Below the pieces are notes generated by a model. It worked only from the letters and a program-made list of their open reading frames with translations, made no database searches and was not told the DNA's origin. Below are positions 8,203 through 17,289 of a DNA stretch of 64,000 nt, in pieces (position 1 is the first letter of the stretch; every line of letters starts with the position of its first letter). A program made the translations under genes and the position numbers. Source of the stretch: Nocardioides lianchengensis (GTDB lineage Bacteria; Actinomycetota; Actinomycetes; Propionibacteriales; Nocardioidaceae); the NCBI RefSeq assembly GCF_900101465.1, contig NZ_FMZM01000013.1:97209-161208 (forward strand). Reading direction: 5' to 3'.

Positions 8203-8934
8203 ATGGCACGGACGCCATCGGACGACGACGCGCGCGCCCAGCGCGCCCGCACCCAGAGGCTGGGGCAGGGCCTCGCCCGGTGGGAGCGCACCTCCGTGGG
8301 CGTCCGGGTCACGACCGACGCGCTGGCGTCGCTGCCGGCGTCCCGCTGGACGGTGCTGCAGGGCCTGCGCTGGCCCGAGGGGCTCCGGGGGAGCGCGGAC
8401 CACGTCGTCGTGGGCCGCAGCGGGATCTACGTGGTCGACACCAAGAACTGGTCGGGTCCGGTACGGGTCAAGGGCGGGATGCTGATCCAGGCCGGCCAGG
8501 TCCGCGGCGTGGGCGGTGCGGTCGACGCGGCCGGGCACGTCGCCGCTCTCCTCGACCGTCGTACGGCGGGCTGCGTGCACCCGGTCGTCTGCGTGGCCCG
8601 TGACGAGCCGATCGTGGGGGTGGTCGACGACGTCTTCGTCTGCTCGACGTGGAACGTGCGCGAGCTGCTGCAGTCGCGGCCGCGGGTGCTGTCTCGGCGC
8701 CGGGCCCGGGCGGTGGTCCGGGAGCTGCGGGCCGGGCTGCGGCCGAGCCGGGTCGGGACGCGCGCCGGCGGGAGCCGGTCCGCACGGGCCGGATCGGGCG
8801 GCGACAGCGTCGTCAAGGACATGCTGAGGGCCGGTGCGCTGCTGGCCGTGTTCGCCGTCGTGGTGAGCAATCCGGACGTCGTGACCGAGCCCGCGACCTG
8901 GCTCGGGGAACGACTGGCCGACCTCGGAGGGTGA
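8203..8934 (+). CDS. NERD-domain protein with C-terminal membrane helix
   Basis: Predicted 243-residue protein. Residues about 25-140 form a NERD (nuclease-related) domain: LRGSADHVVVGRSGIYVVDTKNW carries the conserved D and the D-x-K motif of the PD-(D/E)xK fold, followed by a CVARDE strand. The remainder is an Arg-rich segment ending in a hydrophobic stretch near 205-225, so the catalytic part probably faces the cytoplasm at the membrane. ATG 8203 follows GGAG. NERD proteins are thought to act on nucleic acid, but their targets are generally unknown. Confidence 0.8.
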   Translation: MARTPSDDDARAQRARTQRLGQGLARWERTSVGVRVTTDALASLPASRWTVLQGLRWPEGLRGSADHVVVGRSGIYVVDTKNWSGPVRVKGGMLIQAGQVRGVGGAVDAAGHVAALLDRRTAGCVHPVVCVARDEPIVGVVDDVFVCSTWNVRELLQSRPRVLSRRRARAVVRELRAGLRPSRVGTRAGGSRSARAGSGGDSVVKDMLRAGALLAVFAVVVSNPDVVTEPATWLGERLADLGG

Positions 8935-9084
8935 CCAGGCTCACCCCGAGCGGGCTTTGGGCTTCTCCGAAGTCGTGTGCGACGGTGGACAAAACCTCGA
9001 CCACGGACCACCCACGGTCGAGGTCACGAAACAGCCTGGACCGCGCCGAGGCCCGTCACGTCGCCAGGTGGACACCGACATCAG

Positions 9085-9206
9085 GAAGCAGAGACGGGCA
9101 CGGGGGACCCAAGCAGTACGCCCGCAAGGGCTGGGGGTGAAGCCGAGCAGCGCTCGGCCGGGCACGGCGTCCGAATCCGACAGGTCATCCTTCGCAGGCG
9201 ATCGCC
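9085..9206 (+). promoter_or_regulatory. c-di-AMP riboswitch (ydaO-yuaA type)
   Basis: The leader of the NlpC/P60 gene has the ordered conserved elements of the ydaO class: GGGGGACCCAA near 9102, CTGGGGGTGAAGCC near 9131, a variable GC-rich hairpin, then TCCGAATCCGACAGGTCA near 9170, and GCAGGC near 9195. In actinobacteria this class precedes cell-wall hydrolase genes, and c-di-AMP normally turns expression off. The 5' boundary is approximate; pairing of the outer P1 helix was not fully traced. Confidence 0.85.
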
Positions 9207-9218
9207 GAGGAAACACCC

Positions 9219-9758
9219 TTGAACCACGCCTCCGACGGCGCGCTCGTGCGCGCCCGCATCCTTCGCGGCACCGCTACCGGTGCCCTCGCGTTCGCCCTCG
9301 CTCTGGGCGTCAGCCCTCTCGCCCCGACCGCCACGGCGGACGCCGCGGTCGGCAAGCGCCACGAGGGCCGTCAGGTCGAGCAGATGAACGCCAAGCCGCT
9401 CCCGCCCCGCGGTGAGCGGGTCCTCAAGGTCGCCCGCGACCAGGCCGGGGACCCCTACTCCTGGGGTGGCACCGGGCCGAGCCGCTTCGACTGCTCCGGC
9501 CTGACCAAGTACGTCTACAAGAAGGCGCTGGGCAAGAACCTGCCCCGCACGAGCAGCGCCCAGGTCGGCGCGACCAAGCGGATCAAGCGCGCGGACGCCC
9601 GCAAGGGCGACCTGGTCTTCTTCCACGACGGTGGCGGGGTCTACCACGTCGCGATCTACGCCGGGAAGAACCAGGTCTGGCACGCCCCCGGCTCCGGCCA
9701 GAGCGTCACCAAGGCCACGATCTGGACCGGCTCGGTCTTCTTCGGCCGGGTCCGCTGA
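9219..9758 (+). CDS. secreted NlpC/P60 peptidoglycan endopeptidase
   Basis: 179-residue exported enzyme predicted to cut peptide stems of peptidoglycan. It has a signal peptide (hydrophobic 21-35, cleavage near the ADAA at 41-44) and an NlpC/P60 domain at about 65-179. The catalytic Cys is C92 in FDCSGL, with H143 in YHVAIY and H155 in WHAP as the His pair. TTG 9219 is the start, preceded by GAGGAAACACCC; an alternative ATG start is not available nearby. The c-di-AMP riboswitch upstream links it to cell-wall and osmotic control. Confidence 0.93.
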   Translation: MNHASDGALVRARILRGTATGALAFALALGVSPLAPTATADAAVGKRHEGRQVEQMNAKPLPPRGERVLKVARDQAGDPYSWGGTGPSRFDCSGLTKYVYKKALGKNLPRTSSAQVGATKRIKRADARKGDLVFFHDGGGVYHVAIYAGKNQVWHAPGSGQSVTKATIWTGSVFFGRVR

Positions 9759-9775
9759 CGTCGGCCCACCCCGTC

Positions 9776-9821
9776 GTACGACGACGCCCGCACCCCGATC
9801 GGGGTGCGGGCGTCGTCGTAC
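9776..9821. terminator. bidirectional terminator, perfect 46-bp palindrome
   Basis: 23-bp arms meeting with no spacer (centre GATC), between convergent genes at 9758 and 9832. It would fold with a minimal loop on either transcript. Confidence 0.8.
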
Positions 9822-9831
9822 CTGGACGAGG

Positions 9832-11307
9832 TCAGCGCCGGACGCGGACCTGCTTGCTGACCTTCGCGCCGGGGGCGGTCAGCGTGACGCGGGCCTTCTT
9901 CGGCTTGCCGCGCACGGCCTTCAGCCCGGCCTTCGTCAGCCGCAGCTGCACCGTCTTCTGCTTGCCCGGCTTCACGGCGTAGCGGACCTTCTTGGTCCAC
10001 GCCTTGCCGCGCTTCGGGTGCTGGAGCAGCGCGGTGCCGCGGCAGGTCCGGCCGCCCTTCGGGCAGGCCACGCGCACCGGCACCCGACCCTTGCGGGCGA
10101 CGATCGGCTTGCGGCTGGCCTTCACCTTGCCGAGCGGGGCAGCGATCTTGAACACCGAGCCCCGGCCGGGGTCGACGTTGGTCCGCTGCAGGTGGCGTCG
10201 CGCGATCTGGACGATGCTGTTGCTCTTCTCGTCGGTGAACCACACGTCGCCGGCCCTGGAGAAGGTGAGGTACTCCGGCTCGTAGTTGCCGACCTTGACC
10301 AGGGCTCCGCGCCCGCGGGCGTCCACGTGTCCGATCGCGTGGTCGCGGCCCACGCTGGTGAACCACATCTTCCTGTCGGGACCGTAGGTGAGGCTCTTCG
10401 GTGCCGTCTTGTCGCCGGTGTCGATGATCCGCGTGGCGCCGCTGCGGTGGTCGATCCACCCGACGTCGCCCTCGTCGGCCGAGGTGAACCAGGTCGCCGT
10501 GTCGTAGCGCGCGAACCAGACCGAGCCGTTCGGTCCGGCGGCCAGGGAGTAGGGGTCGGCGAGCCCATCGGGCAGCGGGTACGTCGTCCCGGCGGACGCG
10601 TTCGCGTTGCTGCGGATCAGGGTGTCGTCGGCCTGGCACCACATGGCGCCGTCGCGGCCGTAGGCGATCGCGCCGTCGCAGGGCGGCGCGTTCTGCAGCC
10701 AGACCGCCTGGCCGTTGACGATCCGGGCCAGACCGTCGTCGTCGTAGGACATGGTGATCCAGGGGACCTGGCCGGGGCCGATCGCCACCTGCTTGCCGTA
10801 CGGGTAGGAGCCCAATGAGTAGTTGCCGGTCACCTGGTTGGTGCTCGGCCGGAAGGAGAAGGCCCTCCGGCCGTGGTCCCAGATGATCCAGACCGTCCCG
10901 TCCGCCGCCACGGCGAGGTCGGGCACGCCGCCGCCGATGTCGTCACGGTCCTCGATGGTGTACTCGGTGATCCGCCCCGCGGGCGTGATGCGCCCGATCT
11001 TGTTCGCGTCCTCCATCGTGAACCACATGTCCCCGTTGGGGGCCGTCCGGATCCGGCCCAGGCCGGCCGTGCTGGTGGGGACCGGGAAGCGGCGTACGAC
11101 GCCCGCCGCGGTCCGCTCCAGCGTCGGCGTCGCCGGGTGCGTGGTCCAGGTGAGGGTGGGGAGGTCCGGTTCGGGCTCCTCCGCCGCGCTGGTGGCCGGA
11201 GTCGCGGCCAGTTGGGCGGCGAGCAGGACGGCCGCCACGCCGCCGGTGATGAGCAGGCGTCCGGCACGTCTGGTGCGCCGGTACGCCGAGGTCGCCCGAG
11301 TGTCCAT
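9832..11307 (-). CDS. secreted Vgb/NHL-like beta-propeller protein
   Basis: Predicted 491-residue exported protein. After a signal peptide (hydrophobic 17-33, ATSA cleavage near 40) come repeated blades containing DMWFT, GTVWI, GSVWFA, KMWFT and DVWFT between about 70 and 375. This is the pattern of virginiamycin B lyase-type propellers. The C-terminal ~100 residues are a separate Lys/Arg-rich beta domain with a Cys pair (ACPKGGRTCRG), found on many actinobacterial exported proteins. Real streptogramin lyase activity is unlikely to be the main role; a binding or scaffold function is more plausible. ATG start after GGAACCGC. Confidence 0.8.
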   Translation of the reverse strand: MDTRATSAYRRTRRAGRLLITGGVAAVLLAAQLAATPATSAAEEPEPDLPTLTWTTHPATPTLERTAAGVVRRFPVPTSTAGLGRIRTAPNGDMWFTMEDANKIGRITPAGRITEYTIEDRDDIGGGVPDLAVAADGTVWIIWDHGRRAFSFRPSTNQVTGNYSLGSYPYGKQVAIGPGQVPWITMSYDDDGLARIVNGQAVWLQNAPPCDGAIAYGRDGAMWCQADDTLIRSNANASAGTTYPLPDGLADPYSLAAGPNGSVWFARYDTATWFTSADEGDVGWIDHRSGATRIIDTGDKTAPKSLTYGPDRKMWFTSVGRDHAIGHVDARGRGALVKVGNYEPEYLTFSRAGDVWFTDEKSNSIVQIARRHLQRTNVDPGRGSVFKIAAPLGKVKASRKPIVARKGRVPVRVACPKGGRTCRGTALLQHPKRGKAWTKKVRYAVKPGKQKTVQLRLTKAGLKAVRGKPKKARVTLTAPGAKVSKQVRVRR

Positions 11308-11360
11308 CTGCGGTTCCTTCGAGTCGTCGAGTCGTCAGGAGGGGTCTTGCCGCGGGGGCG

Positions 11361-12286
11361 GTGTCCGCAAACCCGTCGCGGTCCCACACTCCGGGTGCGC
11401 CTGACGACTTCGTGGTCGCCCGCAACCCGGACCCCGACTCGACGCTTCCCTACCTGCTGCGCGTCCCCCTCGGGGACGGCGTCATCCTCCAGGCCCGGGA
11501 GACCTGGCCGCGGACGGCCAAGGTCTACTGCCATCGGGTCGAGGACTGGCCGGGGGACGCCGAGGTCGTCGAGCGGGTCGCGGTCCGCAGCTGTGTGCGG
11601 CGCGGAGCCGCCATCGACCTGGTGCTCGACCGGAGCCGGGAGAACCGCAGCCAGCTGGTGCTGACCCGCACCCGCGGGCGGGAGACGATCTTCTGGCAGA
11701 ACGCGCGCACGTCGAAGAAGGCCCGGCCGGCGGTCGCGACGCCAACCGCCCGCGCGTCCGCCGTCGTGAGCTGGAGATCCACGTCGACGACCGGGAGCGG
11801 TACGGCTACCGCTTCGCGCGCCAGCAGGTCGTCGTACGGCGCAGCCGGCTGGCCGCCGGCGACTACGCCGTCCTCGGGGAGGAGGGGCTCCTCGCGACCG
11901 TCGAGCGCAAGAGCCTGGCCGACCTGGTCGCGAGCCTGACCTCGGGCCGGCTCGGGTTCCAGCTGGCCGAGCTGGCGGCGGTGCCGCGAGCGGCGGTGGT
12001 CGTGGAGGACCGCTACTCCGCGGTGTTCAAGCTGGACCGGGTGCGGCCGGCGCTCGTCGCGGACGGGCTGGCCGAGTGCCAGGTCCGCTGGCCGAGCGTG
12101 CCGGTGATCTTCGCCGAGACCCGTCAGCTCGCGGAGGAGTGGACCTACCGCTTCCTCGCCGCTCCGCCCAGCCCGGCGGAGGTGCGGGTGTGGGCCCAGC
12201 GGGAGGGGCACGTGGTCTCGGACCGTGGCCGGGTGCCGGGGCGGCTGGTCGAGGCCTTCCTGCGGGCCCGGTCCGGGGATACCTAG
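11361..12286 (+). pseudogene. ERCC4-domain nuclease gene split by a frameshift
   Basis: One gene appears in two frames. The first (from GTG 11361) reads DFVVARNPDPDSTLPYLLRVPLG and continues through ETIFWQNARTSKKARP to about 11766. The frame then slips by one base and resumes with ELEIHVDDRERYGYRF, GDYAVL and VERKSLADL, the ERCC4 (XPF-type) nuclease motif with its DDRE and ERK residues, ending at 12286. A missing base near 11763-11770 restores a continuous product of about 300 residues. Both halves keep normal codon bias, which points to a recent mutation or a sequencing error rather than an old pseudogene. Confidence 0.8.
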
Positions 12287-12372
12287 GAGAAAACTCAACG
12301 TTTCCTCAAGGCTTCCGCAAGATCGCCAATTCGGCTTCTCAGTGGGCGATTCCGCGGCCTAGAGTTCTACTC

Positions 12373-12406
12373 GACCCCGCTGGTGACCCGAGACGCCAGC
12401 GGGGTC
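12373..12406. terminator. hairpin between convergent genes
   Basis: An 11-bp perfect stem (12373-12383 with 12396-12406) and 12-base loop, between the ERCC4 gene and the DUF2237 gene. Confidence 0.7.
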
Positions 12407-12408
12407 AC

Positions 12409-12819
12409 TTACATTTCCGGGCCGTCCAGGCCGGGGAGCCCGCTGAGATCCGGTGGCACGTCCACCGCGTGGTCGCGGAGCACGTCGAGGGGCACGATCT
12501 CCAGGGCCCGCTGGTTCGTCGCGGCCAGGACCACCGGGGTCGCGGCGCCCGCCTCGTAGGACTGCCGCCAGCGCGCCGCGACCACGCACCACGGGTCGCC
12601 CGGGTGCAGGCCGGCGAACCCGTACTCCGGCCGGGGCGTCGTCAGGTCGTTGCCGACCGACGCCTGGTGGTCGAGGAACTCGCGGGTCACGATGGCGCAG
12701 ATCGCGTGCAGGCCGACGTCGTCGGGCCCGCAGGAGCAGCTCCCGTCGCGGTAGAAGCCGGTCAGCGGCTCGGTGCCGCACGGCTCCAGCTCACCGCCGA
12801 GGACGTTGCGCTCGGTCAC
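12409..12819 (-). CDS. DUF2237 family protein
   Basis: 136-residue protein matching the DUF2237 pattern almost throughout: GCTEPLTGFYRDG-like start (CGTEPLTGFYRDGSC), DVGLHAICAIVTREFL, GNDLTTPRPEYGFAGLHPGDPWCVVAARW, then ATNQRALEIVPLDVL. Family function is unknown; the conserved Cys, His and Asp suggest a metal site, which is inference. GTG 12819 was chosen because TATCCT lies six bases upstream; the in-frame reading continues to 13488, antisense to the next gene, and that extension is rejected. Confidence 0.85.
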   Translation of the reverse strand: MTERNVLGGELEPCGTEPLTGFYRDGSCSCGPDDVGLHAICAIVTREFLDHQASVGNDLTTPRPEYGFAGLHPGDPWCVVAARWRQSYEAGAATPVVLAATNQRALEIVPLDVLRDHAVDVPPDLSGLPGLDGPEM

Positions 12820-12831
12820 GGAGCGAGGATA
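12817..12831 (-). promoter_or_regulatory. leaderless -10 element TATCCT
   Basis: On the minus strand TATCCT (12831-12826) is six bases before GTG 12819. No ribosome site is present. Confidence 0.55.
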
Positions 12832-12873
12832 GGGGTACCGGACCACTCCTGACCTCGCTCGGAAGGCCACCCG

Positions 12874-13422
12874 ATGAAGTGCACCCGCCTGCTCGCCGCC
12901 TCCGTCGCCGGCGCCGCCGCCCTCACCGTCCTGGCGGGTACGCCGGCCGCCGTCGCCAAGCCGCCGACCGAGCGGGTGGTGGTCGACCCGGTGGACGCGG
13001 GGGCGTCGTACGACATCCTGAGGACGACGCTGGTCTCGGCCGCGGAGCCCGGCGCGAAGGCCAAGGTCGTGGTCAGCCACGACCGGCGGGTCCGCTCGGG
13101 CGACGGGATCGACCTGTGGTTCGACCTCGACGGGGACCGTGCGCCCGACGTCTACCTCACCGGTCTGGCCTACTCCGAGTACGCCGTCTTCCGCGCCCGG
13201 TCGTTCAAGCGGCACGGCAAGGACATCAGCGCCAAGGGCTGCTTCTCGCTGACCATGCGCAAGCGGCACGCGATCGTGCGCTTCGACCCCGACTGCCTGG
13301 GGGCGTCGCGGGTCTTCGCGGTGACCGCCCGGTCCTTCCGACACGGTGACCCGGCGAGCGCCGCCGACTGGGCGCCCGGCACCGAGCGGCTGAGTCGGCG
13401 GGTGCGCTCCTACGCCTCCTGA
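12874..13422 (+). CDS. small secreted protein, unknown function
   Basis: Predicted 182-residue exported protein with a signal peptide (basic MKCTR, Ala-rich core, cleavage near AVA at 26-28). The mature part is beta-rich and basic, with a central DGIDLWFDLDGDRAPDVYL segment that resembles a calcium-binding D-x-D-x-D loop, and a Cys pair (GCFSLTM and PDC). No family recognised. ATG start; the promoter must overlap the divergent DUF2237 leader. Confidence 0.7.
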   Translation: MKCTRLLAASVAGAAALTVLAGTPAAVAKPPTERVVVDPVDAGASYDILRTTLVSAAEPGAKAKVVVSHDRRVRSGDGIDLWFDLDGDRAPDVYLTGLAYSEYAVFRARSFKRHGKDISAKGCFSLTMRKRHAIVRFDPDCLGASRVFAVTARSFRHGDPASAADWAPGTERLSRRVRSYAS

Positions 13423-13502
13423 GTCACACGCCGGCCGGGGGTTCTCCCCAGGCAGGTCGTGCGGACGCACGGGCTGTCCGCTCGGCACGGCATGATCGGG
13501 GG

Positions 13503-16500
13503 ATGCCCGACACCGTCCCGCTGCTGCGCCTGCTCGACGACGCGATGCTGGGCCTGTCGTTCGACGCCGGGACCCTCGCGCGAGCGCAGGCCTACGTCGC
13601 CGAGGGCCGCGTCGACTGGGTCGACGTCGTCAGCCCCGGTCGCGACCAGGTCGTGCTGGCCGGCGAGGTCCAGGGCGGCGAGCCCGATCCGTACGACGTG
13701 TCGGTCACCCTGGTCCGCTCGGCCCGCACCGTGCTGGTGCGCGGGCGCTGCACCTGCTTCGTCGGTCGCTCGTGCAAGCACGCCGCCGCGGTGCTGATCG
13801 CCGGCCAGGCGGAGAGCGCGGCCGGCGGCGAGGACTCCGACTGGGGCAGCCGGCTGGACGCGGTCCTCGACGAGCTGGGCCGCTCAGTGCCGGCCGAGGA
13901 GCTCAAGCCGCTCGCCCTCGAGGTGGGCCTCGACCGGCCCGAGGCGACCGGCGACCGTCGACGGGCGCCGTCGTGGCAGGTGCGGGCGATGCGCCCGACG
14001 GTGCGGGTCAACCCGCTCACGACCGGCCGCCGCGGGACCTGGATCCGTCGCGGCATCGGCTGGGACGACCTGCCGCGGGCGGCGTACTCCCACAGCCACG
14101 ACCCGGCCCAGCTCGCGGCGATGTCCGAGCTCGCCGCGGCCCGACGCTCGCCCCACTACTACCGCGGCGAGACGCCGCTCGACGACCTCGGCTCGGGCGT
14201 GTGGTCGATGCTGTCGCGGGCCCGCGAGGCGGGCGTCGAGCTGCTCGGCGCGGCCGACGTACCCTCCGTGCGGCTGCTCGACGGACCGCTCTCCCTGCGG
14301 GTCGAGGTGCGCGGCGACGACACCGGCGACGGGACCGCGCGGGTCGAGGTGGGGGTCGAGCACGAGGGCCGCTGGTGGTCCGGCGACGACCTGCTCGTGG
14401 TCGGCCGGCAGGGCCACGGGGTCGCCCTGGTCGACCCGGTGAGCTCCGCGCTGGTGCTCGCGCCGCTCGACCGGATCGTCCCCGAGACGGTGCGGCAGCT
14501 CGTGGAGTCGCCCGACCCGATCCGGATCCCGGCCGGCCAGGGCGAGCAGTTCGTGCGCGACTACCTGCCCCGGCTGCGCCGCCACCTCGCGGTGGCCTCC
14601 AGCGACGGGGCGGTGGCGCTGCCCGAGGAGCTCCCCCCGGCGCTCGTGCTGACCGTGGGCTGGCGCGGCCCCGGGGTCGCCGACGTGGCCTGGACCTGGC
14701 GCTACCGCACCGGCGACGACGTCCAGGACGTCGACCTCGGCGGCACCCGCGGCGACGTAGGACGGCCCGAGCGGGAGCAGGCCCACCTGGAGCGGCTGGC
14801 GCTCGGCGCGACCGGCGACCGGCTGCTGCGCGACGGGTCCGGGGCGCTGCGGCCGCGCCACGAGCTGCGCGGCGACCGGCTGCTGACCCTGGTCGGCGAG
14901 GTGCTGCCGACGCTGCGCGAGGACCCGCTGGTCGAGGTCGAGGAGGTCGGGGTGCAGCCCGACTACCGACCCGCCGTGGCCGAGCCCGAGATCCGGTTCG
15001 AGCTGACGGCCGAGGACGACGCGGCCGGCCCGGTCGACTGGCTCGACCTGCGGGTGGTCGTCGACGTCGACGGCGAGGAGGTCCCGCTGGCCTACGTCCT
15101 CGAGGCGCTCACCCAGGACCAGGAGCAGGTGTTCCTGCCCAGCGGCCGCTACCTGCCCGCCGACCACCCGGCGCTGGCCCGGCTCGCCGATGCGGTCCGG
15201 GCCGCGGCCGAGCTGACCGAGCAGGACGACGACGGCACCCTGCGGGTCGGCCGTCACGACCTCGGCCTGTGGGGCGAGCTCGCCGAGATCGGCCTGGTCG
15301 ACCAGCAGGCCGCCCGCTGGGTCGCCGCCGCCCAGCAGCTCAGCGGGCTCGCCGCGCTGCCGGAGGTCGACCCGGTCGGGATCGACAGCGAGCTGCGCGA
15401 CTACCAGCTCGACGGCTTCCGATGGCTGGCCTTCCTCCACGACGCCGGGCTCGGCGGGATCCTGGCCGACGACATGGGGCTCGGCAAGACCCTGCAGGCG
15501 CTGGCGCTGATCACGCACGCCCGTGCGCAGGGCACCGGACCGTTCCTCGTCGTGGCGCCGACGAGCGTGGTGCCGGGCTGGGTGCGCGAGGCGGCCCAGC
15601 ACGCGCCGGGCCTCGTGGTCCGGTCGATCGGTGCGGGCCGGAGTCGGCGGGGGAGCAGCCTGGCCGAGGTGGCGCGCGGCGCCGACGTCGTCGTGACGTC
15701 GTACACGCTGCTGCGGCTGGAGGCCGACGAGTACGTCGCCCTGCCATGGGGCGGGCTGGTGCTCGACGAGGCCCAGCAGGTCAAGAACCACCAGGGCAAG
15801 ACCTACCAGGCGGTCCGCCGGATCGACGCGCCGTTCCGGCTGGCCCTCACCGGCACCCCGTTCGAGAACCGGCTGATGGAGCTGTGGTCCCTGCTGTCCA
15901 TCGTGGCGCCCGGGCTCTACCCCTGGCCGCGCAAGTTCGCCGAGCTGGTGGCCAACCCGGTCGAGAAGCAGGGCGACGAGCGGGCGCTGGCCCGGTTCCG
16001 CACCCGGATCCGGCCGTTCCTGCTGCGCCGCACCAAGGAGCTGGTGGCCGCCGACCTGCCGCCCAAGCAGGAGCAGGTGCTCGACGTGGCGCTCGGCCCC
16101 AAGCACCGACGGGTCTACGACACCCACCTGCAGCGCGAGCGCCAGCACATCCTCGGCCTGATCGGCGACTTCGACAGCAACCGGGTGGCGATCTTCCGCT
16201 CGCTGACCAAGCTGCGCCAGCTCAGCCTCGACGCCGCGCTGGTCGACGACGAGCACGAGGGCATCGGGTCGGCCAAGATCGACGTGCTGGTCGACCACCT
16301 CCGCGAGCTCGCGGCGGAGGGGCACCGGGCGCTGGTCTTCAGCCAGTTCACCAGCTTCCTGGCCCGCGTACGCCGGCGCCTGGACGCCGAGGGCATCGGC
16401 CACGCCTACCTCGACGGTCGCACCCGCGACCGCGACGCGGCGATCGGGGAGTTCCGCCACGGCGACGCCCCGGCGTTCCTGATCAGCCTGAAGGCCGGCG

Positions 16501-16775
16501 GGGTCGGCCTGACCCTCACCGAGGCCAGCTACGTCTTCGTCCTCGACCCCTGGTGGAACCCCGCAGCCGAGGCGCAGGCCGTCGACCGGGCCCACCGGAT
16601 CGGCCAGCACCAGCCGGTGATGGTCTACCGGCTGGTCGCCACCGACACCATCGAGGAGAAGGTGATGGAACTGAAGGCCCGCAAGGCCGCGCTCTTCGCC
16701 CAGGTCGTCGACGGCGACGGGGCGATGGCGACCGCCGTCACCGCCGACGACGTACGAGCGCTGCTGGGGGACTGA
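13503..16775 (+). CDS. SWIM zinc-finger SNF2-family DNA helicase/ATPase
   Basis: 1090-residue Swi2/Snf2 ATPase. The SWIM finger CTCFVGRSCKH is at about 83-93. The SNF2 ATPase core begins near 630 with the Q-like ELRDYQLDGFRWLAFL, then Walker A DDMGLGKT near 652-660 and the DEAQ box near 752. Helicase motifs V-VI appear as LKAGGVGLTLTEA and DPWWNPAAEAQAVDRAHRIGQ near 1000-1035. It moves along DNA or remodels protein-DNA complexes; its bacterial role is unclear, likely repair or transcription recycling (compare RapA/HelZ). ATG start preceded by CATGAT at six bases. Confidence 0.93.
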   Translation: MPDTVPLLRLLDDAMLGLSFDAGTLARAQAYVAEGRVDWVDVVSPGRDQVVLAGEVQGGEPDPYDVSVTLVRSARTVLVRGRCTCFVGRSCKHAAAVLIAGQAESAAGGEDSDWGSRLDAVLDELGRSVPAEELKPLALEVGLDRPEATGDRRRAPSWQVRAMRPTVRVNPLTTGRRGTWIRRGIGWDDLPRAAYSHSHDPAQLAAMSELAAARRSPHYYRGETPLDDLGSGVWSMLSRAREAGVELLGAADVPSVRLLDGPLSLRVEVRGDDTGDGTARVEVGVEHEGRWWSGDDLLVVGRQGHGVALVDPVSSALVLAPLDRIVPETVRQLVESPDPIRIPAGQGEQFVRDYLPRLRRHLAVASSDGAVALPEELPPALVLTVGWRGPGVADVAWTWRYRTGDDVQDVDLGGTRGDVGRPEREQAHLERLALGATGDRLLRDGSGALRPRHELRGDRLLTLVGEVLPTLREDPLVEVEEVGVQPDYRPAVAEPEIRFELTAEDDAAGPVDWLDLRVVVDVDGEEVPLAYVLEALTQDQEQVFLPSGRYLPADHPALARLADAVRAAAELTEQDDDGTLRVGRHDLGLWGELAEIGLVDQQAARWVAAAQQLSGLAALPEVDPVGIDSELRDYQLDGFRWLAFLHDAGLGGILADDMGLGKTLQALALITHARAQGTGPFLVVAPTSVVPGWVREAAQHAPGLVVRSIGAGRSRRGSSLAEVARGADVVVTSYTLLRLEADEYVALPWGGLVLDEAQQVKNHQGKTYQAVRRIDAPFRLALTGTPFENRLMELWSLLSIVAPGLYPWPRKFAELVANPVEKQGDERALARFRTRIRPFLLRRTKELVAADLPPKQEQVLDVALGPKHRRVYDTHLQRERQHILGLIGDFDSNRVAIFRSLTKLRQLSLDAALVDDEHEGIGSAKIDVLVDHLRELAAEGHRALVFSQFTSFLARVRRRLDAEGIGHAYLDGRTRDRDAAIGEFRHGDAPAFLISLKAGGVGLTLTEASYVFVLDPWWNPAAEAQAVDRAHRIGQHQPVMVYRLVATDTIEEKVMELKARKAALFAQVVDGDGAMATAVTADDVRALLGD

Positions 16776-16782
16776 GCCCGGG

Positions 16783-16801
16783 CTGAGCCGACTCGGCTCA
16801 G
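16783..16801. terminator. short hairpin between convergent genes
   Basis: CTGAGCCG/CGGCTCAG with a three-base loop, between the helicase gene and the stop of the next minus-strand gene. Confidence 0.5.
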
Positions 16802-17289
16802 GCGGCGGAGGGGACGACGTACCAGGCGGTGGTGTCGGCCGAGTCCTCCTGGGTGCCGCTGTCGGTGCCGTCGTCGGTGCTGCTGCCGGGCTGGCCCTGC
16901 TGACCCTGGCCAGGGAGCTGCCCGTCCTGGCCGTTCTGACCCGGCATCCCCGGCATCTGTCCGTCCCGGCCGGGACCGCCGCCACCCGGGAAGTCCGGAC
17001 GCTGGCCGCGGTCGGGGAAGCCGCCGTCGTCGTCCGCGGTGGCCCGGCCCAGGAAGAAGCCGCCCAGGCCGACGCCGACCAGGACCACGACGGCCGCGGC
17101 GGCGAGCCAGGCGGTGCGGGGCACCCGGCGCAGCGGGTTCGGGCGCTTCGGGGCGGTGGCCGCCGGCGGGTACGGCGGCGGCGGGGGTGGTGCGTCCGCG
17201 ACCGCCGTGGCGCCCGCGGCGGGCTGCTGGGCGGCGAGCGGACCGGTCTCGTCCTGGGGGCGCTGGTCGCCCGGCTGGTGCTGGTTCAT
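16798..17289 (-). CDS. proline-rich single-pass membrane protein
   Basis: Predicted 163-residue protein: a Gln/Pro-rich cytoplasmic N-terminus with a PPPPPPYPP run (about 32-40), basic residues (KRPNPLRRVPR), one transmembrane helix at about 59-80, then a Gly/Gln/Asp-rich outer tail with repeated GQ motifs. ATG 17289 was chosen: it has GACAGT six bases upstream. Typical of actinobacterial envelope proteins. No family recognised, and the low-complexity tail makes homology calls unreliable. Confidence 0.7.
   Translation of the reverse strand: MNQHQPGDQRPQDETGPLAAQQPAAGATAVADAPPPPPPYPPAATAPKRPNPLRRVPRTAWLAAAAVVVLVGVGLGGFFLGRATADDDGGFPDRGQRPDFPGGGGPGRDGQMPGMPGQNGQDGQLPGQGQQGQPGSSTDDGTDSGTQEDSADTTAWYVVPSAA

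Noticed and set aside
13772..16985. Long frames opposite and in another frame of the SNF2 gene
   Set aside because: Arg/Gly/Pro-rich translations with no motif; caused by GC-rich third positions of the helicase gene.
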